Shown here: positions 1-11,612 of the stretch, in pieces
Layout: the number at the start of each line of letters is the position of its first letter
How positions within the stretch are numbered: the first letter of the stretch is position 1
Assembly: GCF_029168945.1 (NCBI RefSeq)
Contig: NC_083605.1
Coordinates: 33,741,280-33,805,279, forward strand
Direction of reading: 5' to 3'
DNA length: 64,000 nucleotides
Source: Cannabis sativa
Taxonomy: Eukaryota; Streptophyta; Magnoliopsida; Rosales; Cannabaceae
Translations under genes and position numbers: made by a program
The notes under the pieces: generated by a model
What the model saw: only the letters and a program-made list of their open reading frames with translations
Database searches by the model: none
What the model was told of the DNA's origin: nothing

Positions 1-819
1 ATAATCCTAATTTGATCAATGATCCTCTAATAGATGATCTACATTGAATAGGCACTAAGTTACCGTTACACCTTCAATGTATTTTATCCTTAAAACACTT
101 AGCTCCGTCTAAATGATATTTCAGCGAAGTGAAATGAGATCTCCACCATTTATCTCTGTTTAGCCAAGCTCGAAGGATATCATCGTTTCACTTCTAAATT
201 CCTATAGAAGTTATAGATTCCATATTTATGTTAGCGCTCCCACTCAATTATACTATCATGTTCCCAAAGTGTACGTATCACCCTGACCCCAAAGTAGGCT
301 TAACTAACAAATCAAAGAACATGTATAATACTCTTAAGATCGAACCTAATCATATTAGGATTAAGATTATTTGATCTAGGATCAACAGGTGATATTGAAT
401 TGAATAGATATTACGGTAAATTTTAATATATCTAATCAAAGTTCAATATCGGTCCCTTTCGATGTATACTCCGTACATCCGATACTGGTAAACTTTGCCA
501 ATGTCCTGGAAAGGACATAACACTTATCCAAGGTGTAAGAATACTTATCGCTGATTATCATGTAAGTCTAAATCCAGTGAACTGACAAATCAGGGAATAA
601 ACTTTCGAACATATAATCAAGATTATATTCCACTGTGCTGACAACACTATAATCATTAACAAATTCATATGTTCTGGACTTAAATAGAATTCATACATTA
701 TATATAATCATAAAATAAATCATGTGTACCATGCAACAAAAAATGTTGTTTCTGATCTTTATTAATAAGTAAATCTGATTATATTGAAATGAGTTTTATT
801 TAGGGCATAAAACCCAACA
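1..819 (-). repeat. Copia LTR fragment (5' part of LTR, minus strand)
   Basis: Read on the minus strand, the right edge begins TGTTGGGTTTTATGCCC at 819. This is the same start as the complete LTR at 17136-18993. The homology runs through the shared blocks on 'unit cost' sites such as CTTTCCAGGACATTGGC and CCATGGTCCCC-type sequence seen in the other copies until it is cut by the window edge. No coding sequence is seen. The TATA-bearing half of the LTR lies outside the window, so solo LTR versus complete element cannot be decided. Confidence 0.8.
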
Positions 820-1345
820 AAACATGCCTAATATTTCAAGAGTGCAGATCCTTTTTGAACCCTCAAATCCATAATTAGCTTCCAATTCATTGCATAATTT
901 AATAAAAACATATTTCTCCATCCTAAACATTTTATAACATCTACTTTCATTTTCTTATAATATTTCCATCAACCACATATGACCAGTTTGAGAAGAATTC
1001 ATACAAGGAGTCTTTTCAATGTATGTTGTATAATAATGTTGACAAGGTATGTAGCTACATACACCCATTCTAACTCAATCTCGTCATCGGTGTCTACCAT
1101 TATTTTTAATTTAAAATAAACCTGTAAATATTAAAATATATATATATGTGAAATAGATATCAAATAGCCATAGAGTCTTCATAGCAAATAGAAGTAAAAA
1201 AAATAATAAAGCATATTTATTTTAAATAGTGATAACACCAAGTCTTAAGAGCAAATACAATTGAAGAAATAACATAACAAGCATATATTAAAGTCATAAC
1301 ACAAAGTTTAGAAAATAAATACTACTATTCTAAGCGATTTAAGCA
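820..1345. other. AT-rich spacer, no gene seen
   Basis: Low-complexity AT-rich DNA between the LTR fragment and the end of the Myb/SANT-like pseudogene. It may include the former 3' untranslated region of that pseudogene. I see no reading frame, RNA gene or inverted repeat here. Confidence 0.5.
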
Positions 1346-2377
1346 TTATAAGTACTCTAAAGTATACTCATTCTTGAACCAAGTAAGCATCAACTCAGGT
1401 TCTTCCAATGAAGCAAACATCTCTCTCTTCTCTTTCATGATAAACAAGCGAGTTGCAAATAAATACAAGCTGCTCCCTTTTTCGATTTCAGGCAAAGAAT
1501 TTAATATTTTCAAAACTTCGGCAATACTATTCTTCTTTCTAGCTATTTCAACATTTCTACTTCTTGTCTCCACGGCATCAGCAAGACGACCAATTTGTTC
1601 AAATATCATTACAAGCCCAGTCTTCGTCATTTTCCCTTTTTCATTTTTCACCTTTTTATTTTGTTTCTCAAGTGGCTCGGTTGATCTCTTGCTAATTTTC
1701 TCTTTAGAAAGTCTATCAATATTAGGCGTCTCTAGATCATCATCACTACTCTCAAGTTGTTCATGTAAGGTTTCAGTATCATTAAAAGGCTTTTCAGACT
1801 CAGATGGAATTATTTCAGATGAAGGTGTCCAAGCATGCTCTCCTATAGCAACAGTGTTCATAAAAATCCTATCTAATTTTTCCTTTACTTCTGGTTCAAT
1901 TCCTCGAATACGAAACTTTGCAGCATCAGGGTGAGTCTACAAAAAAAATTTTGTTAATTAAATGTACTATTTATAAAAAAGTCTTTTAGTTTTATATAAA
2001 TATTTAACAAGATTATAATGTACCTGTAATTTACTATTCCACCAATCTTCAGTTGCATCAATTGTATTCTTTTGCATACTCCATCCTAAACCAGTTTCTT
2101 TTCCCTTGAGGTCCTTCCAAAGCTTCCATTCATTTTTTAATCAATCCCACTTATTTTTCAGATGGCCTCTAGTGTAATCTCTTTCAGTTGCTTTTTTCAA
2201 ATTTGTAATCAAGTTTTGATATCCAATTTTATCTAAATAAGTAGTAGGACGATGCCCATCATCAACCTCTTTAATACAGAATTCTAAGAAAAAATTTACA
2301 CTCTCGGGATTTCATATTACTTTACCTTGTGGTACCGCTACATCACCTTTAATACCAATATTTTTTTCTTTCTCCAT
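1346..2377 (-). pseudogene. Myb/SANT-like DNA-binding protein pseudogene (two exons)
   Basis: Exon 1 is 2377-2024 (ATG at 2377), the intron is 2023-1937 (GTAC...TAG), and exon 2 is 1936-1346, so the frame is kept across the splice. Exon 1 reads as a Myb/SANT-like domain of the L10-interacting-MYB / At2g29880 type, with the motifs FFLEFCIKEVDDGHRP, HLKNKWD, WKLWKDLKGKETGLGW and NTIDATEDWW. Exon 2 gives the usual continuation (HPDAAKFRIRGIEPE) and a low-complexity Glu/Ser/Lys tail. Two in-frame stops break exon 1: a TGA where the family has Trp (after GKVI), and a TGA directly after NKWD where a Leu is expected. The protein would be about 314 codons. Such proteins occur as host genes and as partners of PIF/Harbinger transposases; a MITE-like end at 4089 makes a transposon origin possible. 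Family assignment is good; origin is inference. Confidence 0.8.
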
Positions 2378-3888
2378 CTAATTAAATTAAAATAATAAGT
2401 TTTATCAAAAAAAAATAAAAAGTTTAATAATGAGTTATAAAGCTAAAGACTAATCCTACACAAAAAACACATAATAACTATAATGAAAAAATTGCAGTTT
2501 TATACATAAACCAAAAATTAATAATTTTAATTTTACCCTTATAAAATCAATTTTTTGTATTTTTGTTCCTGTAAATTAATCATTTTTATTTTTATTCTCA
2601 CATATTTTTTATATTTATTTTTATAAAATGTATATTTTTAATTTATATCCTCACATATATTTATTTTTATTTTAATAAAATCTATAATATTTTATCCTAA
2701 TTTAAAGTAGAAATTTTTTTGCCCCCCCCCCTAATCTATAATATTTATTTACAATGCAACTAGAGTTAAACTTGAATATCTATACCTCAAATTACTCGTA
2801 TTAAAAAAAATATTTTTTTTATTTTTTATCTTATCATTCTCATATGAACTTTTTATAATCCTAGAAGCTTAAAAAAACTAAGCTTAAAATTATTAAAAGA
2901 ACCTTAATTTTTTTTTCCAGTCTCATACAATGATACAATCTATTCAACCAAACAGTCTAAAGTTATTAATTAAACCAAAAATACTTTTAGAAAAACATTT
3001 CATTAAATCACAAAAAAAATCCCTAAAAGATAATATTAATATTAATAATATTGTCTGGTAATTTCTCTCAATAATCCAAAGTCAATGGGGGCTATTCTGT
3101 TCAACCCTCTCCCACCACCATCTTTAAACCCCATCTTCAACCATGGTAATGGTACTGCTACGCCCAAAGTAAAAGACACTTTCTTTCTTTGATCCTTCTT
3201 TACTACCCAAACAAAAATAAAAGACCCAAACTTTAAATTTTTAAACGACCCAAAAAAAAAAAATTGAGGGGGGGTTTTTATTTTCCCCATAAAAGGATTA
3301 GAAGCTCTTCTTAATCTTATATGGGTTGTGATTTTTGTATTGAGTTTTCCTGGGTATTATTCCAGAGTTGCAGAAGATGATGTGAGGTATTTACAGGGGA
3401 TTGGGCAATCGTTGGTAGATCCTCAGGGGAAGCTATCTTCATGGGATTTAAGAACACATCGGTGGGAGTTGTGTGCAAATTAAAAAATATCAAATAAAAC
3501 CTCTTGAAATTTAACACTGGTGATGAAAGTGTTTTGTCCCCTATTGTTTACTATCTCTCATTTGTAAATAAAAAAAAATCAAAAAAAAAACAATAAAAGA
3601 AGACTCCTGCTGTGATCAACAGAAAAAAAAAAAAAAAAAGGGAAAATAAAAAAAATATTTTCATGGCATTCAAAAGAAGAGTTAAGTGATAAACCTTGAT
3701 TGTACAGGAACTATTGACGACGATATTGACGAGCGGCGGCGTGGGTGATCGGTGATGGAGAAGACTCCTGCGATCGAAGGTGAGGAGCCGATGTTTCTCC
3801 CTCTGCGTTGATTTTTACGAATGAGAATAAAACCATAAGTAAAATGACAATTTTTTTTTAATTTAAATGAGGGTAATTGGGTCAACTA
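2378..3888. other. Non-coding spacer upstream of the Myb/SANT-like pseudogene
   Basis: AT-rich sequence with homopolymer runs, including a C-run near 2725 and A-runs near 3245 and 3625. A GC-richer island at about 3700-3810 could be a former first exon or 5' untranslated region. No open reading frame has family-like content. Short frames here are chance products of biased composition. Confidence 0.4.
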
Positions 3889-4089
3889 AAAAATTCATTA
3901 AACTCAAATTTCAGCTTCCCTTAAAAGCTAAAATCTAAAAGTTGGTGTGGGCCAACTTTAGCTAAAAGCTATAATTTTAACTTAAATTTTTAAAAAAACT
4001 ATTTTTTTTTATTTCGCCAAACACTTTTTAAACAATAACTTTCTCAAAAATCACTTTTAACTTTTTTAAAAGCTACCCCAAACGGGGCC
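3889..4089. repeat. One end of a DNA transposon or MITE (CCAAACGGGGCC end)
   Basis: The segment ends AAACGGGGCC at 4089. It contains the self-complementary AAAAGCTA / TAGCTTTT stretches and the 'GGCCCCGTTTGG' style terminus typical of plant hAT or Harbinger MITEs. No matching left terminus was found upstream, so the element is truncated or the mate lies beyond the LTR fragment at 1-819. The superfamily is not decided. Confidence 0.5.
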
Positions 4090-4100
4090 ATGGTCCATGG

Positions 4101-5195
4101 TCTAATTTTAGAATTATAATTGATTAACTAAAATCAATTAACTGGGTCTTACAAGCAGTTTGTCTCAACTAGTATGGGGACCATGGGCCTATATAACCGA
4201 GCTTGCAATAAGCAGATGTAGAATTTACCAAGTAAATTCCCCAACTTATTATTCCTCCTTGCACCACTATAGATTTAGAATTGCACTCTCAATTATATAG
4301 AACGCTCTATATGTTTCACGATATAGATATGCTAAGAGATTATCTATTTGTTATAATCCTAATGATCAATTATCCTCTATAGATGATCTACATTGAGTAG
4401 GAAAAAATTTACCGTGACACTCTTCAATGTATTTTATCCTTAAAACACTTAGCTATCTATAAATGATATTTCAGTGAACTAATATAATTAATGAAATGAA
4501 TACTCAACCTTTTATCTATGTTCAGCCAAGCTCGAAGGAAATCATCGTTTGACTTCTATATCTGGATCGAAGCTATAGATTTCGTATCTATAATTAGCGC
4601 TCTCACTTAATTGAACTACCATGTCCTTAATCTATATGCCATGCACGAGAAGAACCATTTGGTCGACTTTAACGAATAGATTTAAGAATACAATAATGCA
4701 ACTGAAACAGAACCTAACTAGCTCAGGATTGAGATCACTTGATCTAAGATCAGCTATGTGATATTGAATTGAATAGATATTACGGTAAATTTATTGTATT
4801 TGATCAAGTTAAATATCGGTCCCTTCCAATGCATACTCCATACATTCAACCCAAGCTTACTTTAACCAATGTCCTGGAAAGGACATAGTACTTATCCAAG
4901 GTGAAAGTAAACTACGTTGTAGATTATCCTATCAGTTAAACCATGTGTACTAATAAATCATAGGAATAGATTTAATCACACAATCTTGATTACTTTCTAC
5001 TGTGTTGACAATGCAATAAACAAGAATATCAATGTGATAAGGATTTCGATGAATTTATAAATCAAATAAACAAATAAATGATCACATGAACCAAATAACA
5101 CATTAAATAAGTAATGAAAATAAATATGTTTCTTTATTGATAATTGAGTAGAAAAAATTACATTGAAATAAAATTTTATTTAGGGCACAAAGCCC
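4101..5195 (-). repeat. Truncated copia LTR, related subfamily
   Basis: Parallel to 9880-10917 and 1-819: the blocks around TAGAATTATAATTGATTAA, the 'CTCAACTAGTATGGGGACC' block and TTTATTTAGGGCA recur in the same order. It is more diverged than the other copies (GGGCACAAAGCCCA instead of GGGCATAAAACCCA). It lacks the TATA-bearing half, so it is a truncated LTR. No target duplication is visible. Confidence 0.75.
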
Positions 5196-5418
5196 AGAGT
5201 GACACACTCTTTTTCATTGATATTTCCTTCTGTTCTTACAATGTCTACTTCTTGGTAAGTGTTTTTCTTATCTACATTGCTTTGTTGTTTGGATATTTTG
5301 ATTTTGAATGTTTGCATAAATTTAGGGTTAGCAAAGTTTAAGGTTATACAATTCGAAGAATTTTAGGTTTTATTTGTGTCTTGTTTTTCCAGAAATTGGG
5401 ACATTATTATATATAACC

Positions 5419-6747
5419 ATGTCCCAATTTATCTCAGAAATTACAATCCCAGAATCCTTAGAATCTGTTTGTCTTCAACTTTCTACCATAAAATTTAAGC
5501 CCAAAAATCGAAGACCTCAAACTATTCTTGAATTAAATGATGAGAAAATTAGGGATCACCTCGTTAAGTTTAGTCAAGATGAAACTTCTAGTCTCTATAG
5601 GCGATTCTTGCAAGAGATTATCGAGGGTAGGCGTCGCTATTTGCAAGAAGCTTCTTGGCCTGAACCTTCTAGCTTAATTGATATTCCCTTAGCAAGGCCA
5701 ATGTTTTTACCCCTAGTCACTGTTACTCTTTCTCCAGGTGACTTAGATTTTGAAATAATAGCTCAGAAAGCTCATAAATCAAAGACTCCTCAAGATCTTA
5801 CTATCACATTTGAGGCTGAGTTAACTGAGTCCAAAATCAAATCCATAGGATCTTATGTTGGGGAAGTCTTAAGGTCATGCGGCATCAAGAATGAACAAGG
5901 ATGCCGCATTAGGTCTGTTGCTGAGGGAGAGTTCAACTGTTACCCTCCTGAACGTATAGCCCAAGATGAAGGCTACAACACCAGCGAGCCCTCTCGAATA
6001 GGCGCTTGGAGCCTATAACATATAAGAGTTGGGGAAGTTCTCCCTCTTAGGGACTATTTTAAGGACTTCTGCAACTACCTTGGCATTGCTCCATTCTAGT
6101 TGACCAAACTCATATAGGATACTGGCATGTTTAAAGTCCTTATATCATATTCTGAAGTGGGAGTGCTCGACTCCACTTGAGATTCTTTGTTTTTATTCCG
6201 TCAAAGCCTGCCCGGAAGGAAGCGAGGTGCAGGTGATTTCTACTACCTTGGGACTCATACCAATGACCACAAGATTGTTGTGAGGCTTTCCAATAAAAAG
6301 GAGTTCAAGGATGACTTCTTTTGGACCACGGGTCTTTTCCCCGCCAACACCACAAAATTTCAAATTATACGTAAGTATAACTTTTCTCAGAAAAATTGTT
6401 TTGAGTTTTAATTCAATGCATATTGGCCATACTTTACTAATTTTGTTTTTGTTATGCTAACAGCGATTACTAGGAGACCTGTTCCAACTCCTGAGATCGA
6501 GAAAAGGCACAAGATTCTTCTTGGCCTTCCCTTTGAGTTATGAACAGCTGGAGTTTTGCTTCATGAGAACAACCTGAAGGTTTGCGCCCTTCTCGGAAAA
6601 GATCAATCCACTAATGACTTCAAGGTCCCAAAGTTTTTAGACGGGCGACAAGTTCTAGTACCTGCCGACGAGGAAGATAGGGATTATGTGGCGCGTAACC
6701 ATTATATGAAGAATGTGACCCCTCAAGAAGCTGAAGATGATGCCTGA
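5419..6747 (+). pseudogene. Transposon-derived protein, 'putative gypsy type transposon' domain (PF04195-like) pseudogene
   Basis: An ATG at 5419 opens about 200 clean codons. A stop at 6016 then precedes the motif-rich part, which reads PLRDYFKDFCNYLGIAPF and later GAGDFYYLGTH and FFWTTGLFP. This order recalls the plant gypsy-type transposon domain proteins. Stops in the same frame fall at 6016, 6097, 6115 and 6178. Between about 6115 and 6220 the family-like reading (LACLKSLYHILKWE) lies in another frame, so two compensating indels are present. A GTAAGT donor at 6371 and a CAG acceptor ending at 6463 define a 93-bp intron that keeps phase; exon 2 has one more TGA (after LPFEL) and ends at a TGA shortly after PQEAEDDA at 6747. 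The N-terminal 200 residues have no recognised domain. Clearly non-functional; the family assignment is from remembered motif similarity only. Confidence 0.55.
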
Positions 6748-6969
6748 TGAGGTAATAATTTTGGTATTTGTGGATGGTCCCCAACTGTTCTTAGAGCTGA
6801 GCAAACAACACTAGTTAAATTTAGGGATAGGTGATATAATTTCTATATCTAGAGAATTGTGTAGATCTTATTTCCTATAGGTTTGATAGTTGGTATCCCA
6901 AGCATCACATCCAATTGAGTTATTTGTCCAATAAAAATGATAATGCACAAAGTAGTGGCCTTTAATGGG

Positions 6970-7190
6970 TATTGGGGGGAGCCCCCCCCCCCCCCCCAAC
7001 TTGGGTTTGGGGGGGGGCTGCCCAACTTGGGTCTTGGGAGGGCCCCCCCACCAAACTTGGGTGATTGTCCCCCCCTCCCCAACTTGGGTCTTGGGGGGGC
7101 CACCCCTCAACTTGGGTCTTGGGGGGTCACCCAACGGTGGTGGTTGTCACCCCCCTCTCAAGTTGGGTCTTGGGGGGGTCACCTAACGAG
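6970..7190 (+). repeat. C/G-run minisatellite in gypsy LTR
   Basis: Imperfect tandem units built on CAACTTGGGTCTTGGGG followed by C-runs, about 25-35 bp each and roughly seven copies. The same array occurs at 18991-19195. Many G-runs of three or more on one strand give G-quadruplex potential. Pro/Gly-rich frames on both strands here are artefacts of the array. Confidence 0.85.
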
Positions 7191-7413
7191 GATGGTTGAC
7201 GACCATGTCACCCCCATAAGGCACCCTCGTCATCAGTAGCTCCTTCAAATGTTCAAATCCCACGAAAGGCTCAAAGACAGTTGTCAACCCACAAAAATAG
7301 CGGGATATTATCCTAAAAATCAGACTCCAACCGCCTCCAAAAATCAAGGAGACGGTTGAGATAGCACCGCGTTGGTCGCGTCTCCTGAAGCGAGAAGCAC
7401 CGACCCCTCCCCC

Positions 7414-7420
7414 TATATAT
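7414..7420 (+). promoter_or_regulatory. TATA box of gypsy LTR, copy 1
   Basis: TATATAT sits between CCCC and GGGG about 300 bp before the LTR end. It is conserved at 19425-19431 in copy 2, which supports a promoter role in the LTR. Confidence 0.6.
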
Positions 7421-7712
7421 GGGGTCACCCATGACCTGGGAGGGGGATCCACAATTGGAAACACTTAGAAAAATTAACTCTTCTCATTCTTTCCAATCAA
7501 GAGCCTGTTCTTGACTTTTGCAACTCAGATCAATAAAACTCAAGGGGAGTAGGCTATTACCGACATCCGAGGTCGAACCTCTTTAAATTTCAATGTCTTT
7601 TATTTACATTTATTGCAAGTTCCGGTGTTATTAATTGCATTTATTATTGTGATTTTGGTTTAAATCTCATTTATTACGACTCCGCGTCAGTTGGCTAAAA
7701 ATCCAGTCAACA

Positions 7713-7735
7713 TTTTGGTGCTTTCATTGAGAGCT
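7713..7735 (+). other. Primer-binding region of gypsy copy 1
   Basis: Directly after the LTR end (GTCAACA, 7712) comes TTTTGGTGCTTTCATTGAGA, identical in copy 2 after 19723. Position and conservation fit a tRNA primer-binding site; I have not matched it to a tRNA. Confidence 0.55.
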
Positions 7736-7810
7736 TTAGCCAAAATCTTTAAGTTTTTCACCAGAAAAAATGGTGTTAACCTAAAGATGTCAAGAGCGAT
7801 GTGAGAAGAG

Positions 7811-10800
7811 ATGGAAAGTGCCCACCAAGCTCCATCAGCAAGCAACCTCGATGGAAACAATGGAGAACGACCCCCGCGTCCCGGGAACGGCGGTACGGCC
7901 ACCACCGGTCAAACTACAGCCGCTGGACAGACAACTACTGGGCGTACCACCAACACGACTGCCGCAGGAGGCGGCGCTACTGATGGTGCCACTGAAAGAG
8001 GTAATACTAGAAATTTTGTCCCTCCTACTGACGGTGCGGGCCAAGCTCAGACTGGCCGCGGCCCTGGCGTCTTTACGCCGCAGAACGAACCCCATGTTGA
8101 CATTGATGGAATTGACCCCGATATGGATCAGTTGCGAGACGCAATAGGCCAGATGCAGGGCCAGTTCCAAACTGTGCACCAAGAGCAAAATCAAGCTCGA
8201 GTGGCTTTGACTGAAAGTCTCACTAACCAAAGGAGAGAATTCCAATCTTGGCTAGAAGATCATGCTCGTGAGATGAGGAGGCGCCAAGACGACCAAGATC
8301 GTCGTACCCAAGAGGTTGCCGACTTAATACGAAGCTACTTCAACCAAAACACTCAAGGGATGGGTACTGATGTCCACAATCAACAGATACCTCAAACCTA
8401 TCCTCGGGAGGTCCCTACCCCAAAGAACCAGAGGGAGAGGGTGGTCTATGGACTTGAAGAGTGCCCAAGGAACCAAGAGAGGACTAGGAGTCACCCCTCC
8501 AACAGGGTTCCCCGCAATAATAATCGACCACCCCCAGCCGATGAGCAAGTCCTACCCGGTCATCATATGGGACGAGATGACTCCCACAATGTCCGTCTAA
8601 GGCAGAGTGGTGGAGGAAACTCTAGAAACAACAATGGTGACCGTGGCAGAAACAGTGGAAGGACGCCCCAACGTAGGGAGTGGCAACCCCGCGATCAATG
8701 TGGCCAACCACGAAATGGCAATGATCGCCAAAGAAATAGTAGGTCTAGGGGGAGAAGAGAAGACCCTGAGGTCAACAGTGACTACCATCCAAACTACCAT
8801 GACGGTCATGGTGATGATGAAGCTGAAAGTTGGGCTAACAACCAACCAAATCCCTAGCTAGGGGGTTATCAAGCTAGAGGGCCGTATGCCCCTAATAGGC
8901 AACATCAACCTGGAAATCCACCCCAAAGGGGTAGGAATGACCAAATACCACCCCCGACTAATGGAGGGGCTGACAGTCAGAATGCCAGAGGAAGGCCAAG
9001 AACCGGGTCAGTTTTTGAACAGGTGGGCCCCCGAGGGGGTAGAGACTGTTAGATATTATTTTACCAGGATCTAGATTTACTAAAAGTATGTTGGATTAAC
9101 AACCTAATATGAATTCTAAAACAATGAAAATAAACACATATAAAGTTAGAAAACCTTACAGTGGGTGCAGCGGAATAATATGACTCCTTCCGTTCAGATC
9201 TCTAGCCCTTGATTCCTTTCTGTAGCAGAGCATCACCAAGATCTGAACCTGGATCTTCTTTTCTCCTTCTTTGATGCAGATTTTCCATAGTCTTACATAC
9301 TATGATTGAGATACCACTTGATGTGTGTGGGCACTACTCATCTCACAAGGATTTCGAATTTTTCTCTCTTTTTCTCTCTTGAATTTCGTGGCTTATGGCT
9401 TACAAGAGAAGAGAACAAAGGTTGCTTTATATAGGGAGAAGGGAGAGCACAACTTTCCAAATAAAACAGTTTCCTTAATTACTGTGTAATCAATTAACTG
9501 CCTTATTTAGTGTGATCCACCACTTTCCTATTTTTGCTAGGCTTTGATTAGCAATTACATGGCAATTAAAATTGAAAATAATAATTGGGAAACACACAAA
9601 GAGGTGTCGGCCATAGGGTGATATGGGCCTCACTTGGATTTTGCAGTTTCCTCAATTTTATTTCAATTTCTCCAAAAATGTCATTTTTCCAATTCTAATC
9701 ATTTAAATGCCAAAACTAATTATTTAATAACTAAAATAGATTATTAAATAATATTGTCATTTAAAATAATTATACAAAGTCTCTTAATTAATAATTAAAC
9801 CTAGAAACTCTTTTCTTTACGATTTCATCCTTAAACCGTGAGAATTCATAAAGTAGACATAGTCTAACTTTTAGAATTATAATTGATTAATTAAAATCAA
9901 TTAACTGAGTCTTACAAGCAGTATGGTCTCAACTAGTATGGGGACCATGGGTCTATATAACCGAGCTTCCAATAAGTCGAACCGAATTTACCAAGTAAAT
10001 TCCCTAACTTATTAATTCCTCATTGAATCCACACTTAGAACTTGGAATTGCACTCTCAGTCATATAGAAACGCTCTATATGTTCCACGATATAGACACGT
10101 CATTAGTTATCCATTGTTATAACCCTAATGTGATCAATGATCCTCTATATAGAGGATTTACACTGTACAGGGATTAAATTACCGTAACACCCTACAATGT
10201 ATTTTATCCTTAAAACACTTAACCCTGTATAAATGATATTTCACCTAAGTGAAATGAGATCTCCACCATTTATCTTCGTTTGGTTAAGCTCGAAGGAAAT
10301 CATACTTTACTTCTATTTACCAAATAGAAGCTATAGATTCCATATTTATGTTAGCGCTCCCACTCAATTGCACTACCGTGTTCCCAAAATGTACGTATCA
10401 CCCTGATACAAAACTAGGCTTAATTAACAAATCAAAGAACACGAGGAACACTCTTGAAATTGAGCCTAACCATATCAACAGTTGAGATTGAATTGAATAG
10501 ATATTACGGTAAGTTTTAACATATCTAATCAAAGTTCAATATCGGTCCCTTCTGATGTATACTCCATACATCCGATACTGGTAAACTTTGCCAATGTCCT
10601 GGAAAGGACATAACACTTTTCCAAGGTGTAAGAATACCTATCGCTTATTATACCATGTCAGTCTAAATCCAGTGTTCTGACAAATCAGGGAATAAACTTT
10701 TGAACATATGATTAAGATTATATTCCACTGTGCTGACAACACTATAATCTTTAACCAACTCATATGTTCTGGACTTAAAAAGAATTCATACATTATATAC

Positions 10801-11573
10801 ATATAATCATGAAATAAATCATGTGAACCATGCAACATAAAATGTTATTTCTGATCTTTATTAATAAGTAAATCTGATTATATGAAATGAGTTTTATTTA
10901 GGGCATAAAACCCAATAGAGACTTGCGGGACGCCCTCAATAGAAATAGAGATAGTCGTGGTTCCAACATAGTGAACCCACCTGAGCCGGTCCAAAGAGAC
11001 CAAGCAAATGTTGGTGTCAATATTGCTCAACCTCAAACAGTCACAAATCCGGTGATCCAAGCTCGGTTGGACGAGTTAACCTGATTGGTCAAGGACCTTA
11101 CTGCACCAAAACCCACTGGCTTGGATCTGGAAAGGAGGAGAGCGTCTGCTTTTTCCCAAATGATCAATGACCTCCCTATTCCAACAAAGTTTAAGATGCC
11201 CACTTGCAAGTACACGGGTAGTGAAGACCCACTAACTCATGTGGAGAACTTCAAAATCCAAATGGACCTTCAAGGAATCAGGGATGACCTTAGGTGTCGA
11301 ATCTTCCCTGCAACCCTCACGGACACAGCGCAACAATGGTTTACTAAACTACCCCCAAGGAGAATCACTTCTTGGGATAAGTTTGAAGGGTTATTCTATA
11401 CCCAATTCTCTTCAGCCCGATAAATACCAGCGGAGTTGGGTGACTTGGTCGCCATCAAGCAGAAGCCCGATGAGCCACTAAAAGACTACATTCAACGCTT
11501 TATGCAGGAGGCAACCAAAGTAAAAATTTTGAGCAATGATGGCAAGCGGGCCGCCATCATGGGGGGCATTCTG
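7811..11573 (+). pseudogene. Gypsy gag (retrotransposon gag domain), copy 1, split by solo LTR
   Basis: ATG 7811 opens 348 codons of Gly/Thr/Asn/Arg-rich gag N-terminus up to a TAG at 8855-8857. The frame continues to GRD at 9046. Skipping the inserted LTR and one 5-bp duplication, it resumes exactly in frame at 10923. It then reads the gag core: ARLDELT, SAFSQMINDLPIPTKFKMP, YTGSEDPLTHVENFKIQM, DTAQQWFTKLPPRRITSWD and LKDYIQRFMQEA. Further stops are a TGA just after DELT (near 11082) and a TAA at 11421 (after SSAR). Upstream of 7811, copy 1 also has a TAA and a 1-nt loss relative to the longer start used in copy 2 (19781). The frame ends at the junction with copia sequence. Structural gag protein for virus-like particles when intact; here dead. 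Confidence 0.85.
9047..10917 (-). mobile_element. Solo LTR of a copia element, inserted in gypsy gag
   Basis: The 1,871-bp block starts TGTTAGATATT and ends AAACCCAATA, and is flanked on both sides by GAGAC (9042-9046 and 10918-10922), a perfect 5-bp target duplication. The uninterrupted site is present in gypsy copy 2 at about 21053 (GTAGAGACTTGCGAGACG). It is the inverted counterpart of the LTR at 17136-18993, with a minus-strand TATA box (CTATATAAAG near 9426-9435). No internal domain remains, so it arose by LTR-LTR recombination. Confidence 0.93.
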
Positions 11574-11612
11574 GGCATAAATCTAGATCCTGGTAAAATA
11601 ATTTCCTATTAT

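Larger units (their letters stand above)
6967..11573 (+). mobile_element. Ty3/gypsy element, 5' part (LTR, leader, gag), copy 1
   Basis: In order: a C/G-rich minisatellite, an LTR segment with a TATA box (TATATAT at 7414) ending GTCAACA at 7712, a primer-binding-type leader (TTTGGTGCTTTCATTGAGAG), and a long gag frame to 11573. A solo copia LTR splits it at 9047-10917. Homology to copy 2 (18994-21973) stops abruptly at 11573, where a piece of copia LTR begins. No protease, reverse transcriptase or integrase follows. The true left end of the LTR is not certain; 6967 is where the minisatellite starts. The leader and gag style suit the Tat/Ogre side of Ty3/gypsy (inference). Confidence 0.75.

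Noticed and set aside
3042..3885. Several 60-80 codon minus-strand frames
   Set aside because: Low-complexity composition, no family similarity, and no consistent gene model.
6849..7239. Pro/Gly-rich open frames on both strands
   Set aside because: They come from the C/G-run minisatellite; no start context, no domain, and the same frames appear in copy 2.
8324..8845. Frames antisense to or overlapping gypsy gag (also 20336-20857)
   Set aside because: Shadows of the gag frame; they are mirrored in both copies because the DNA is duplicated.
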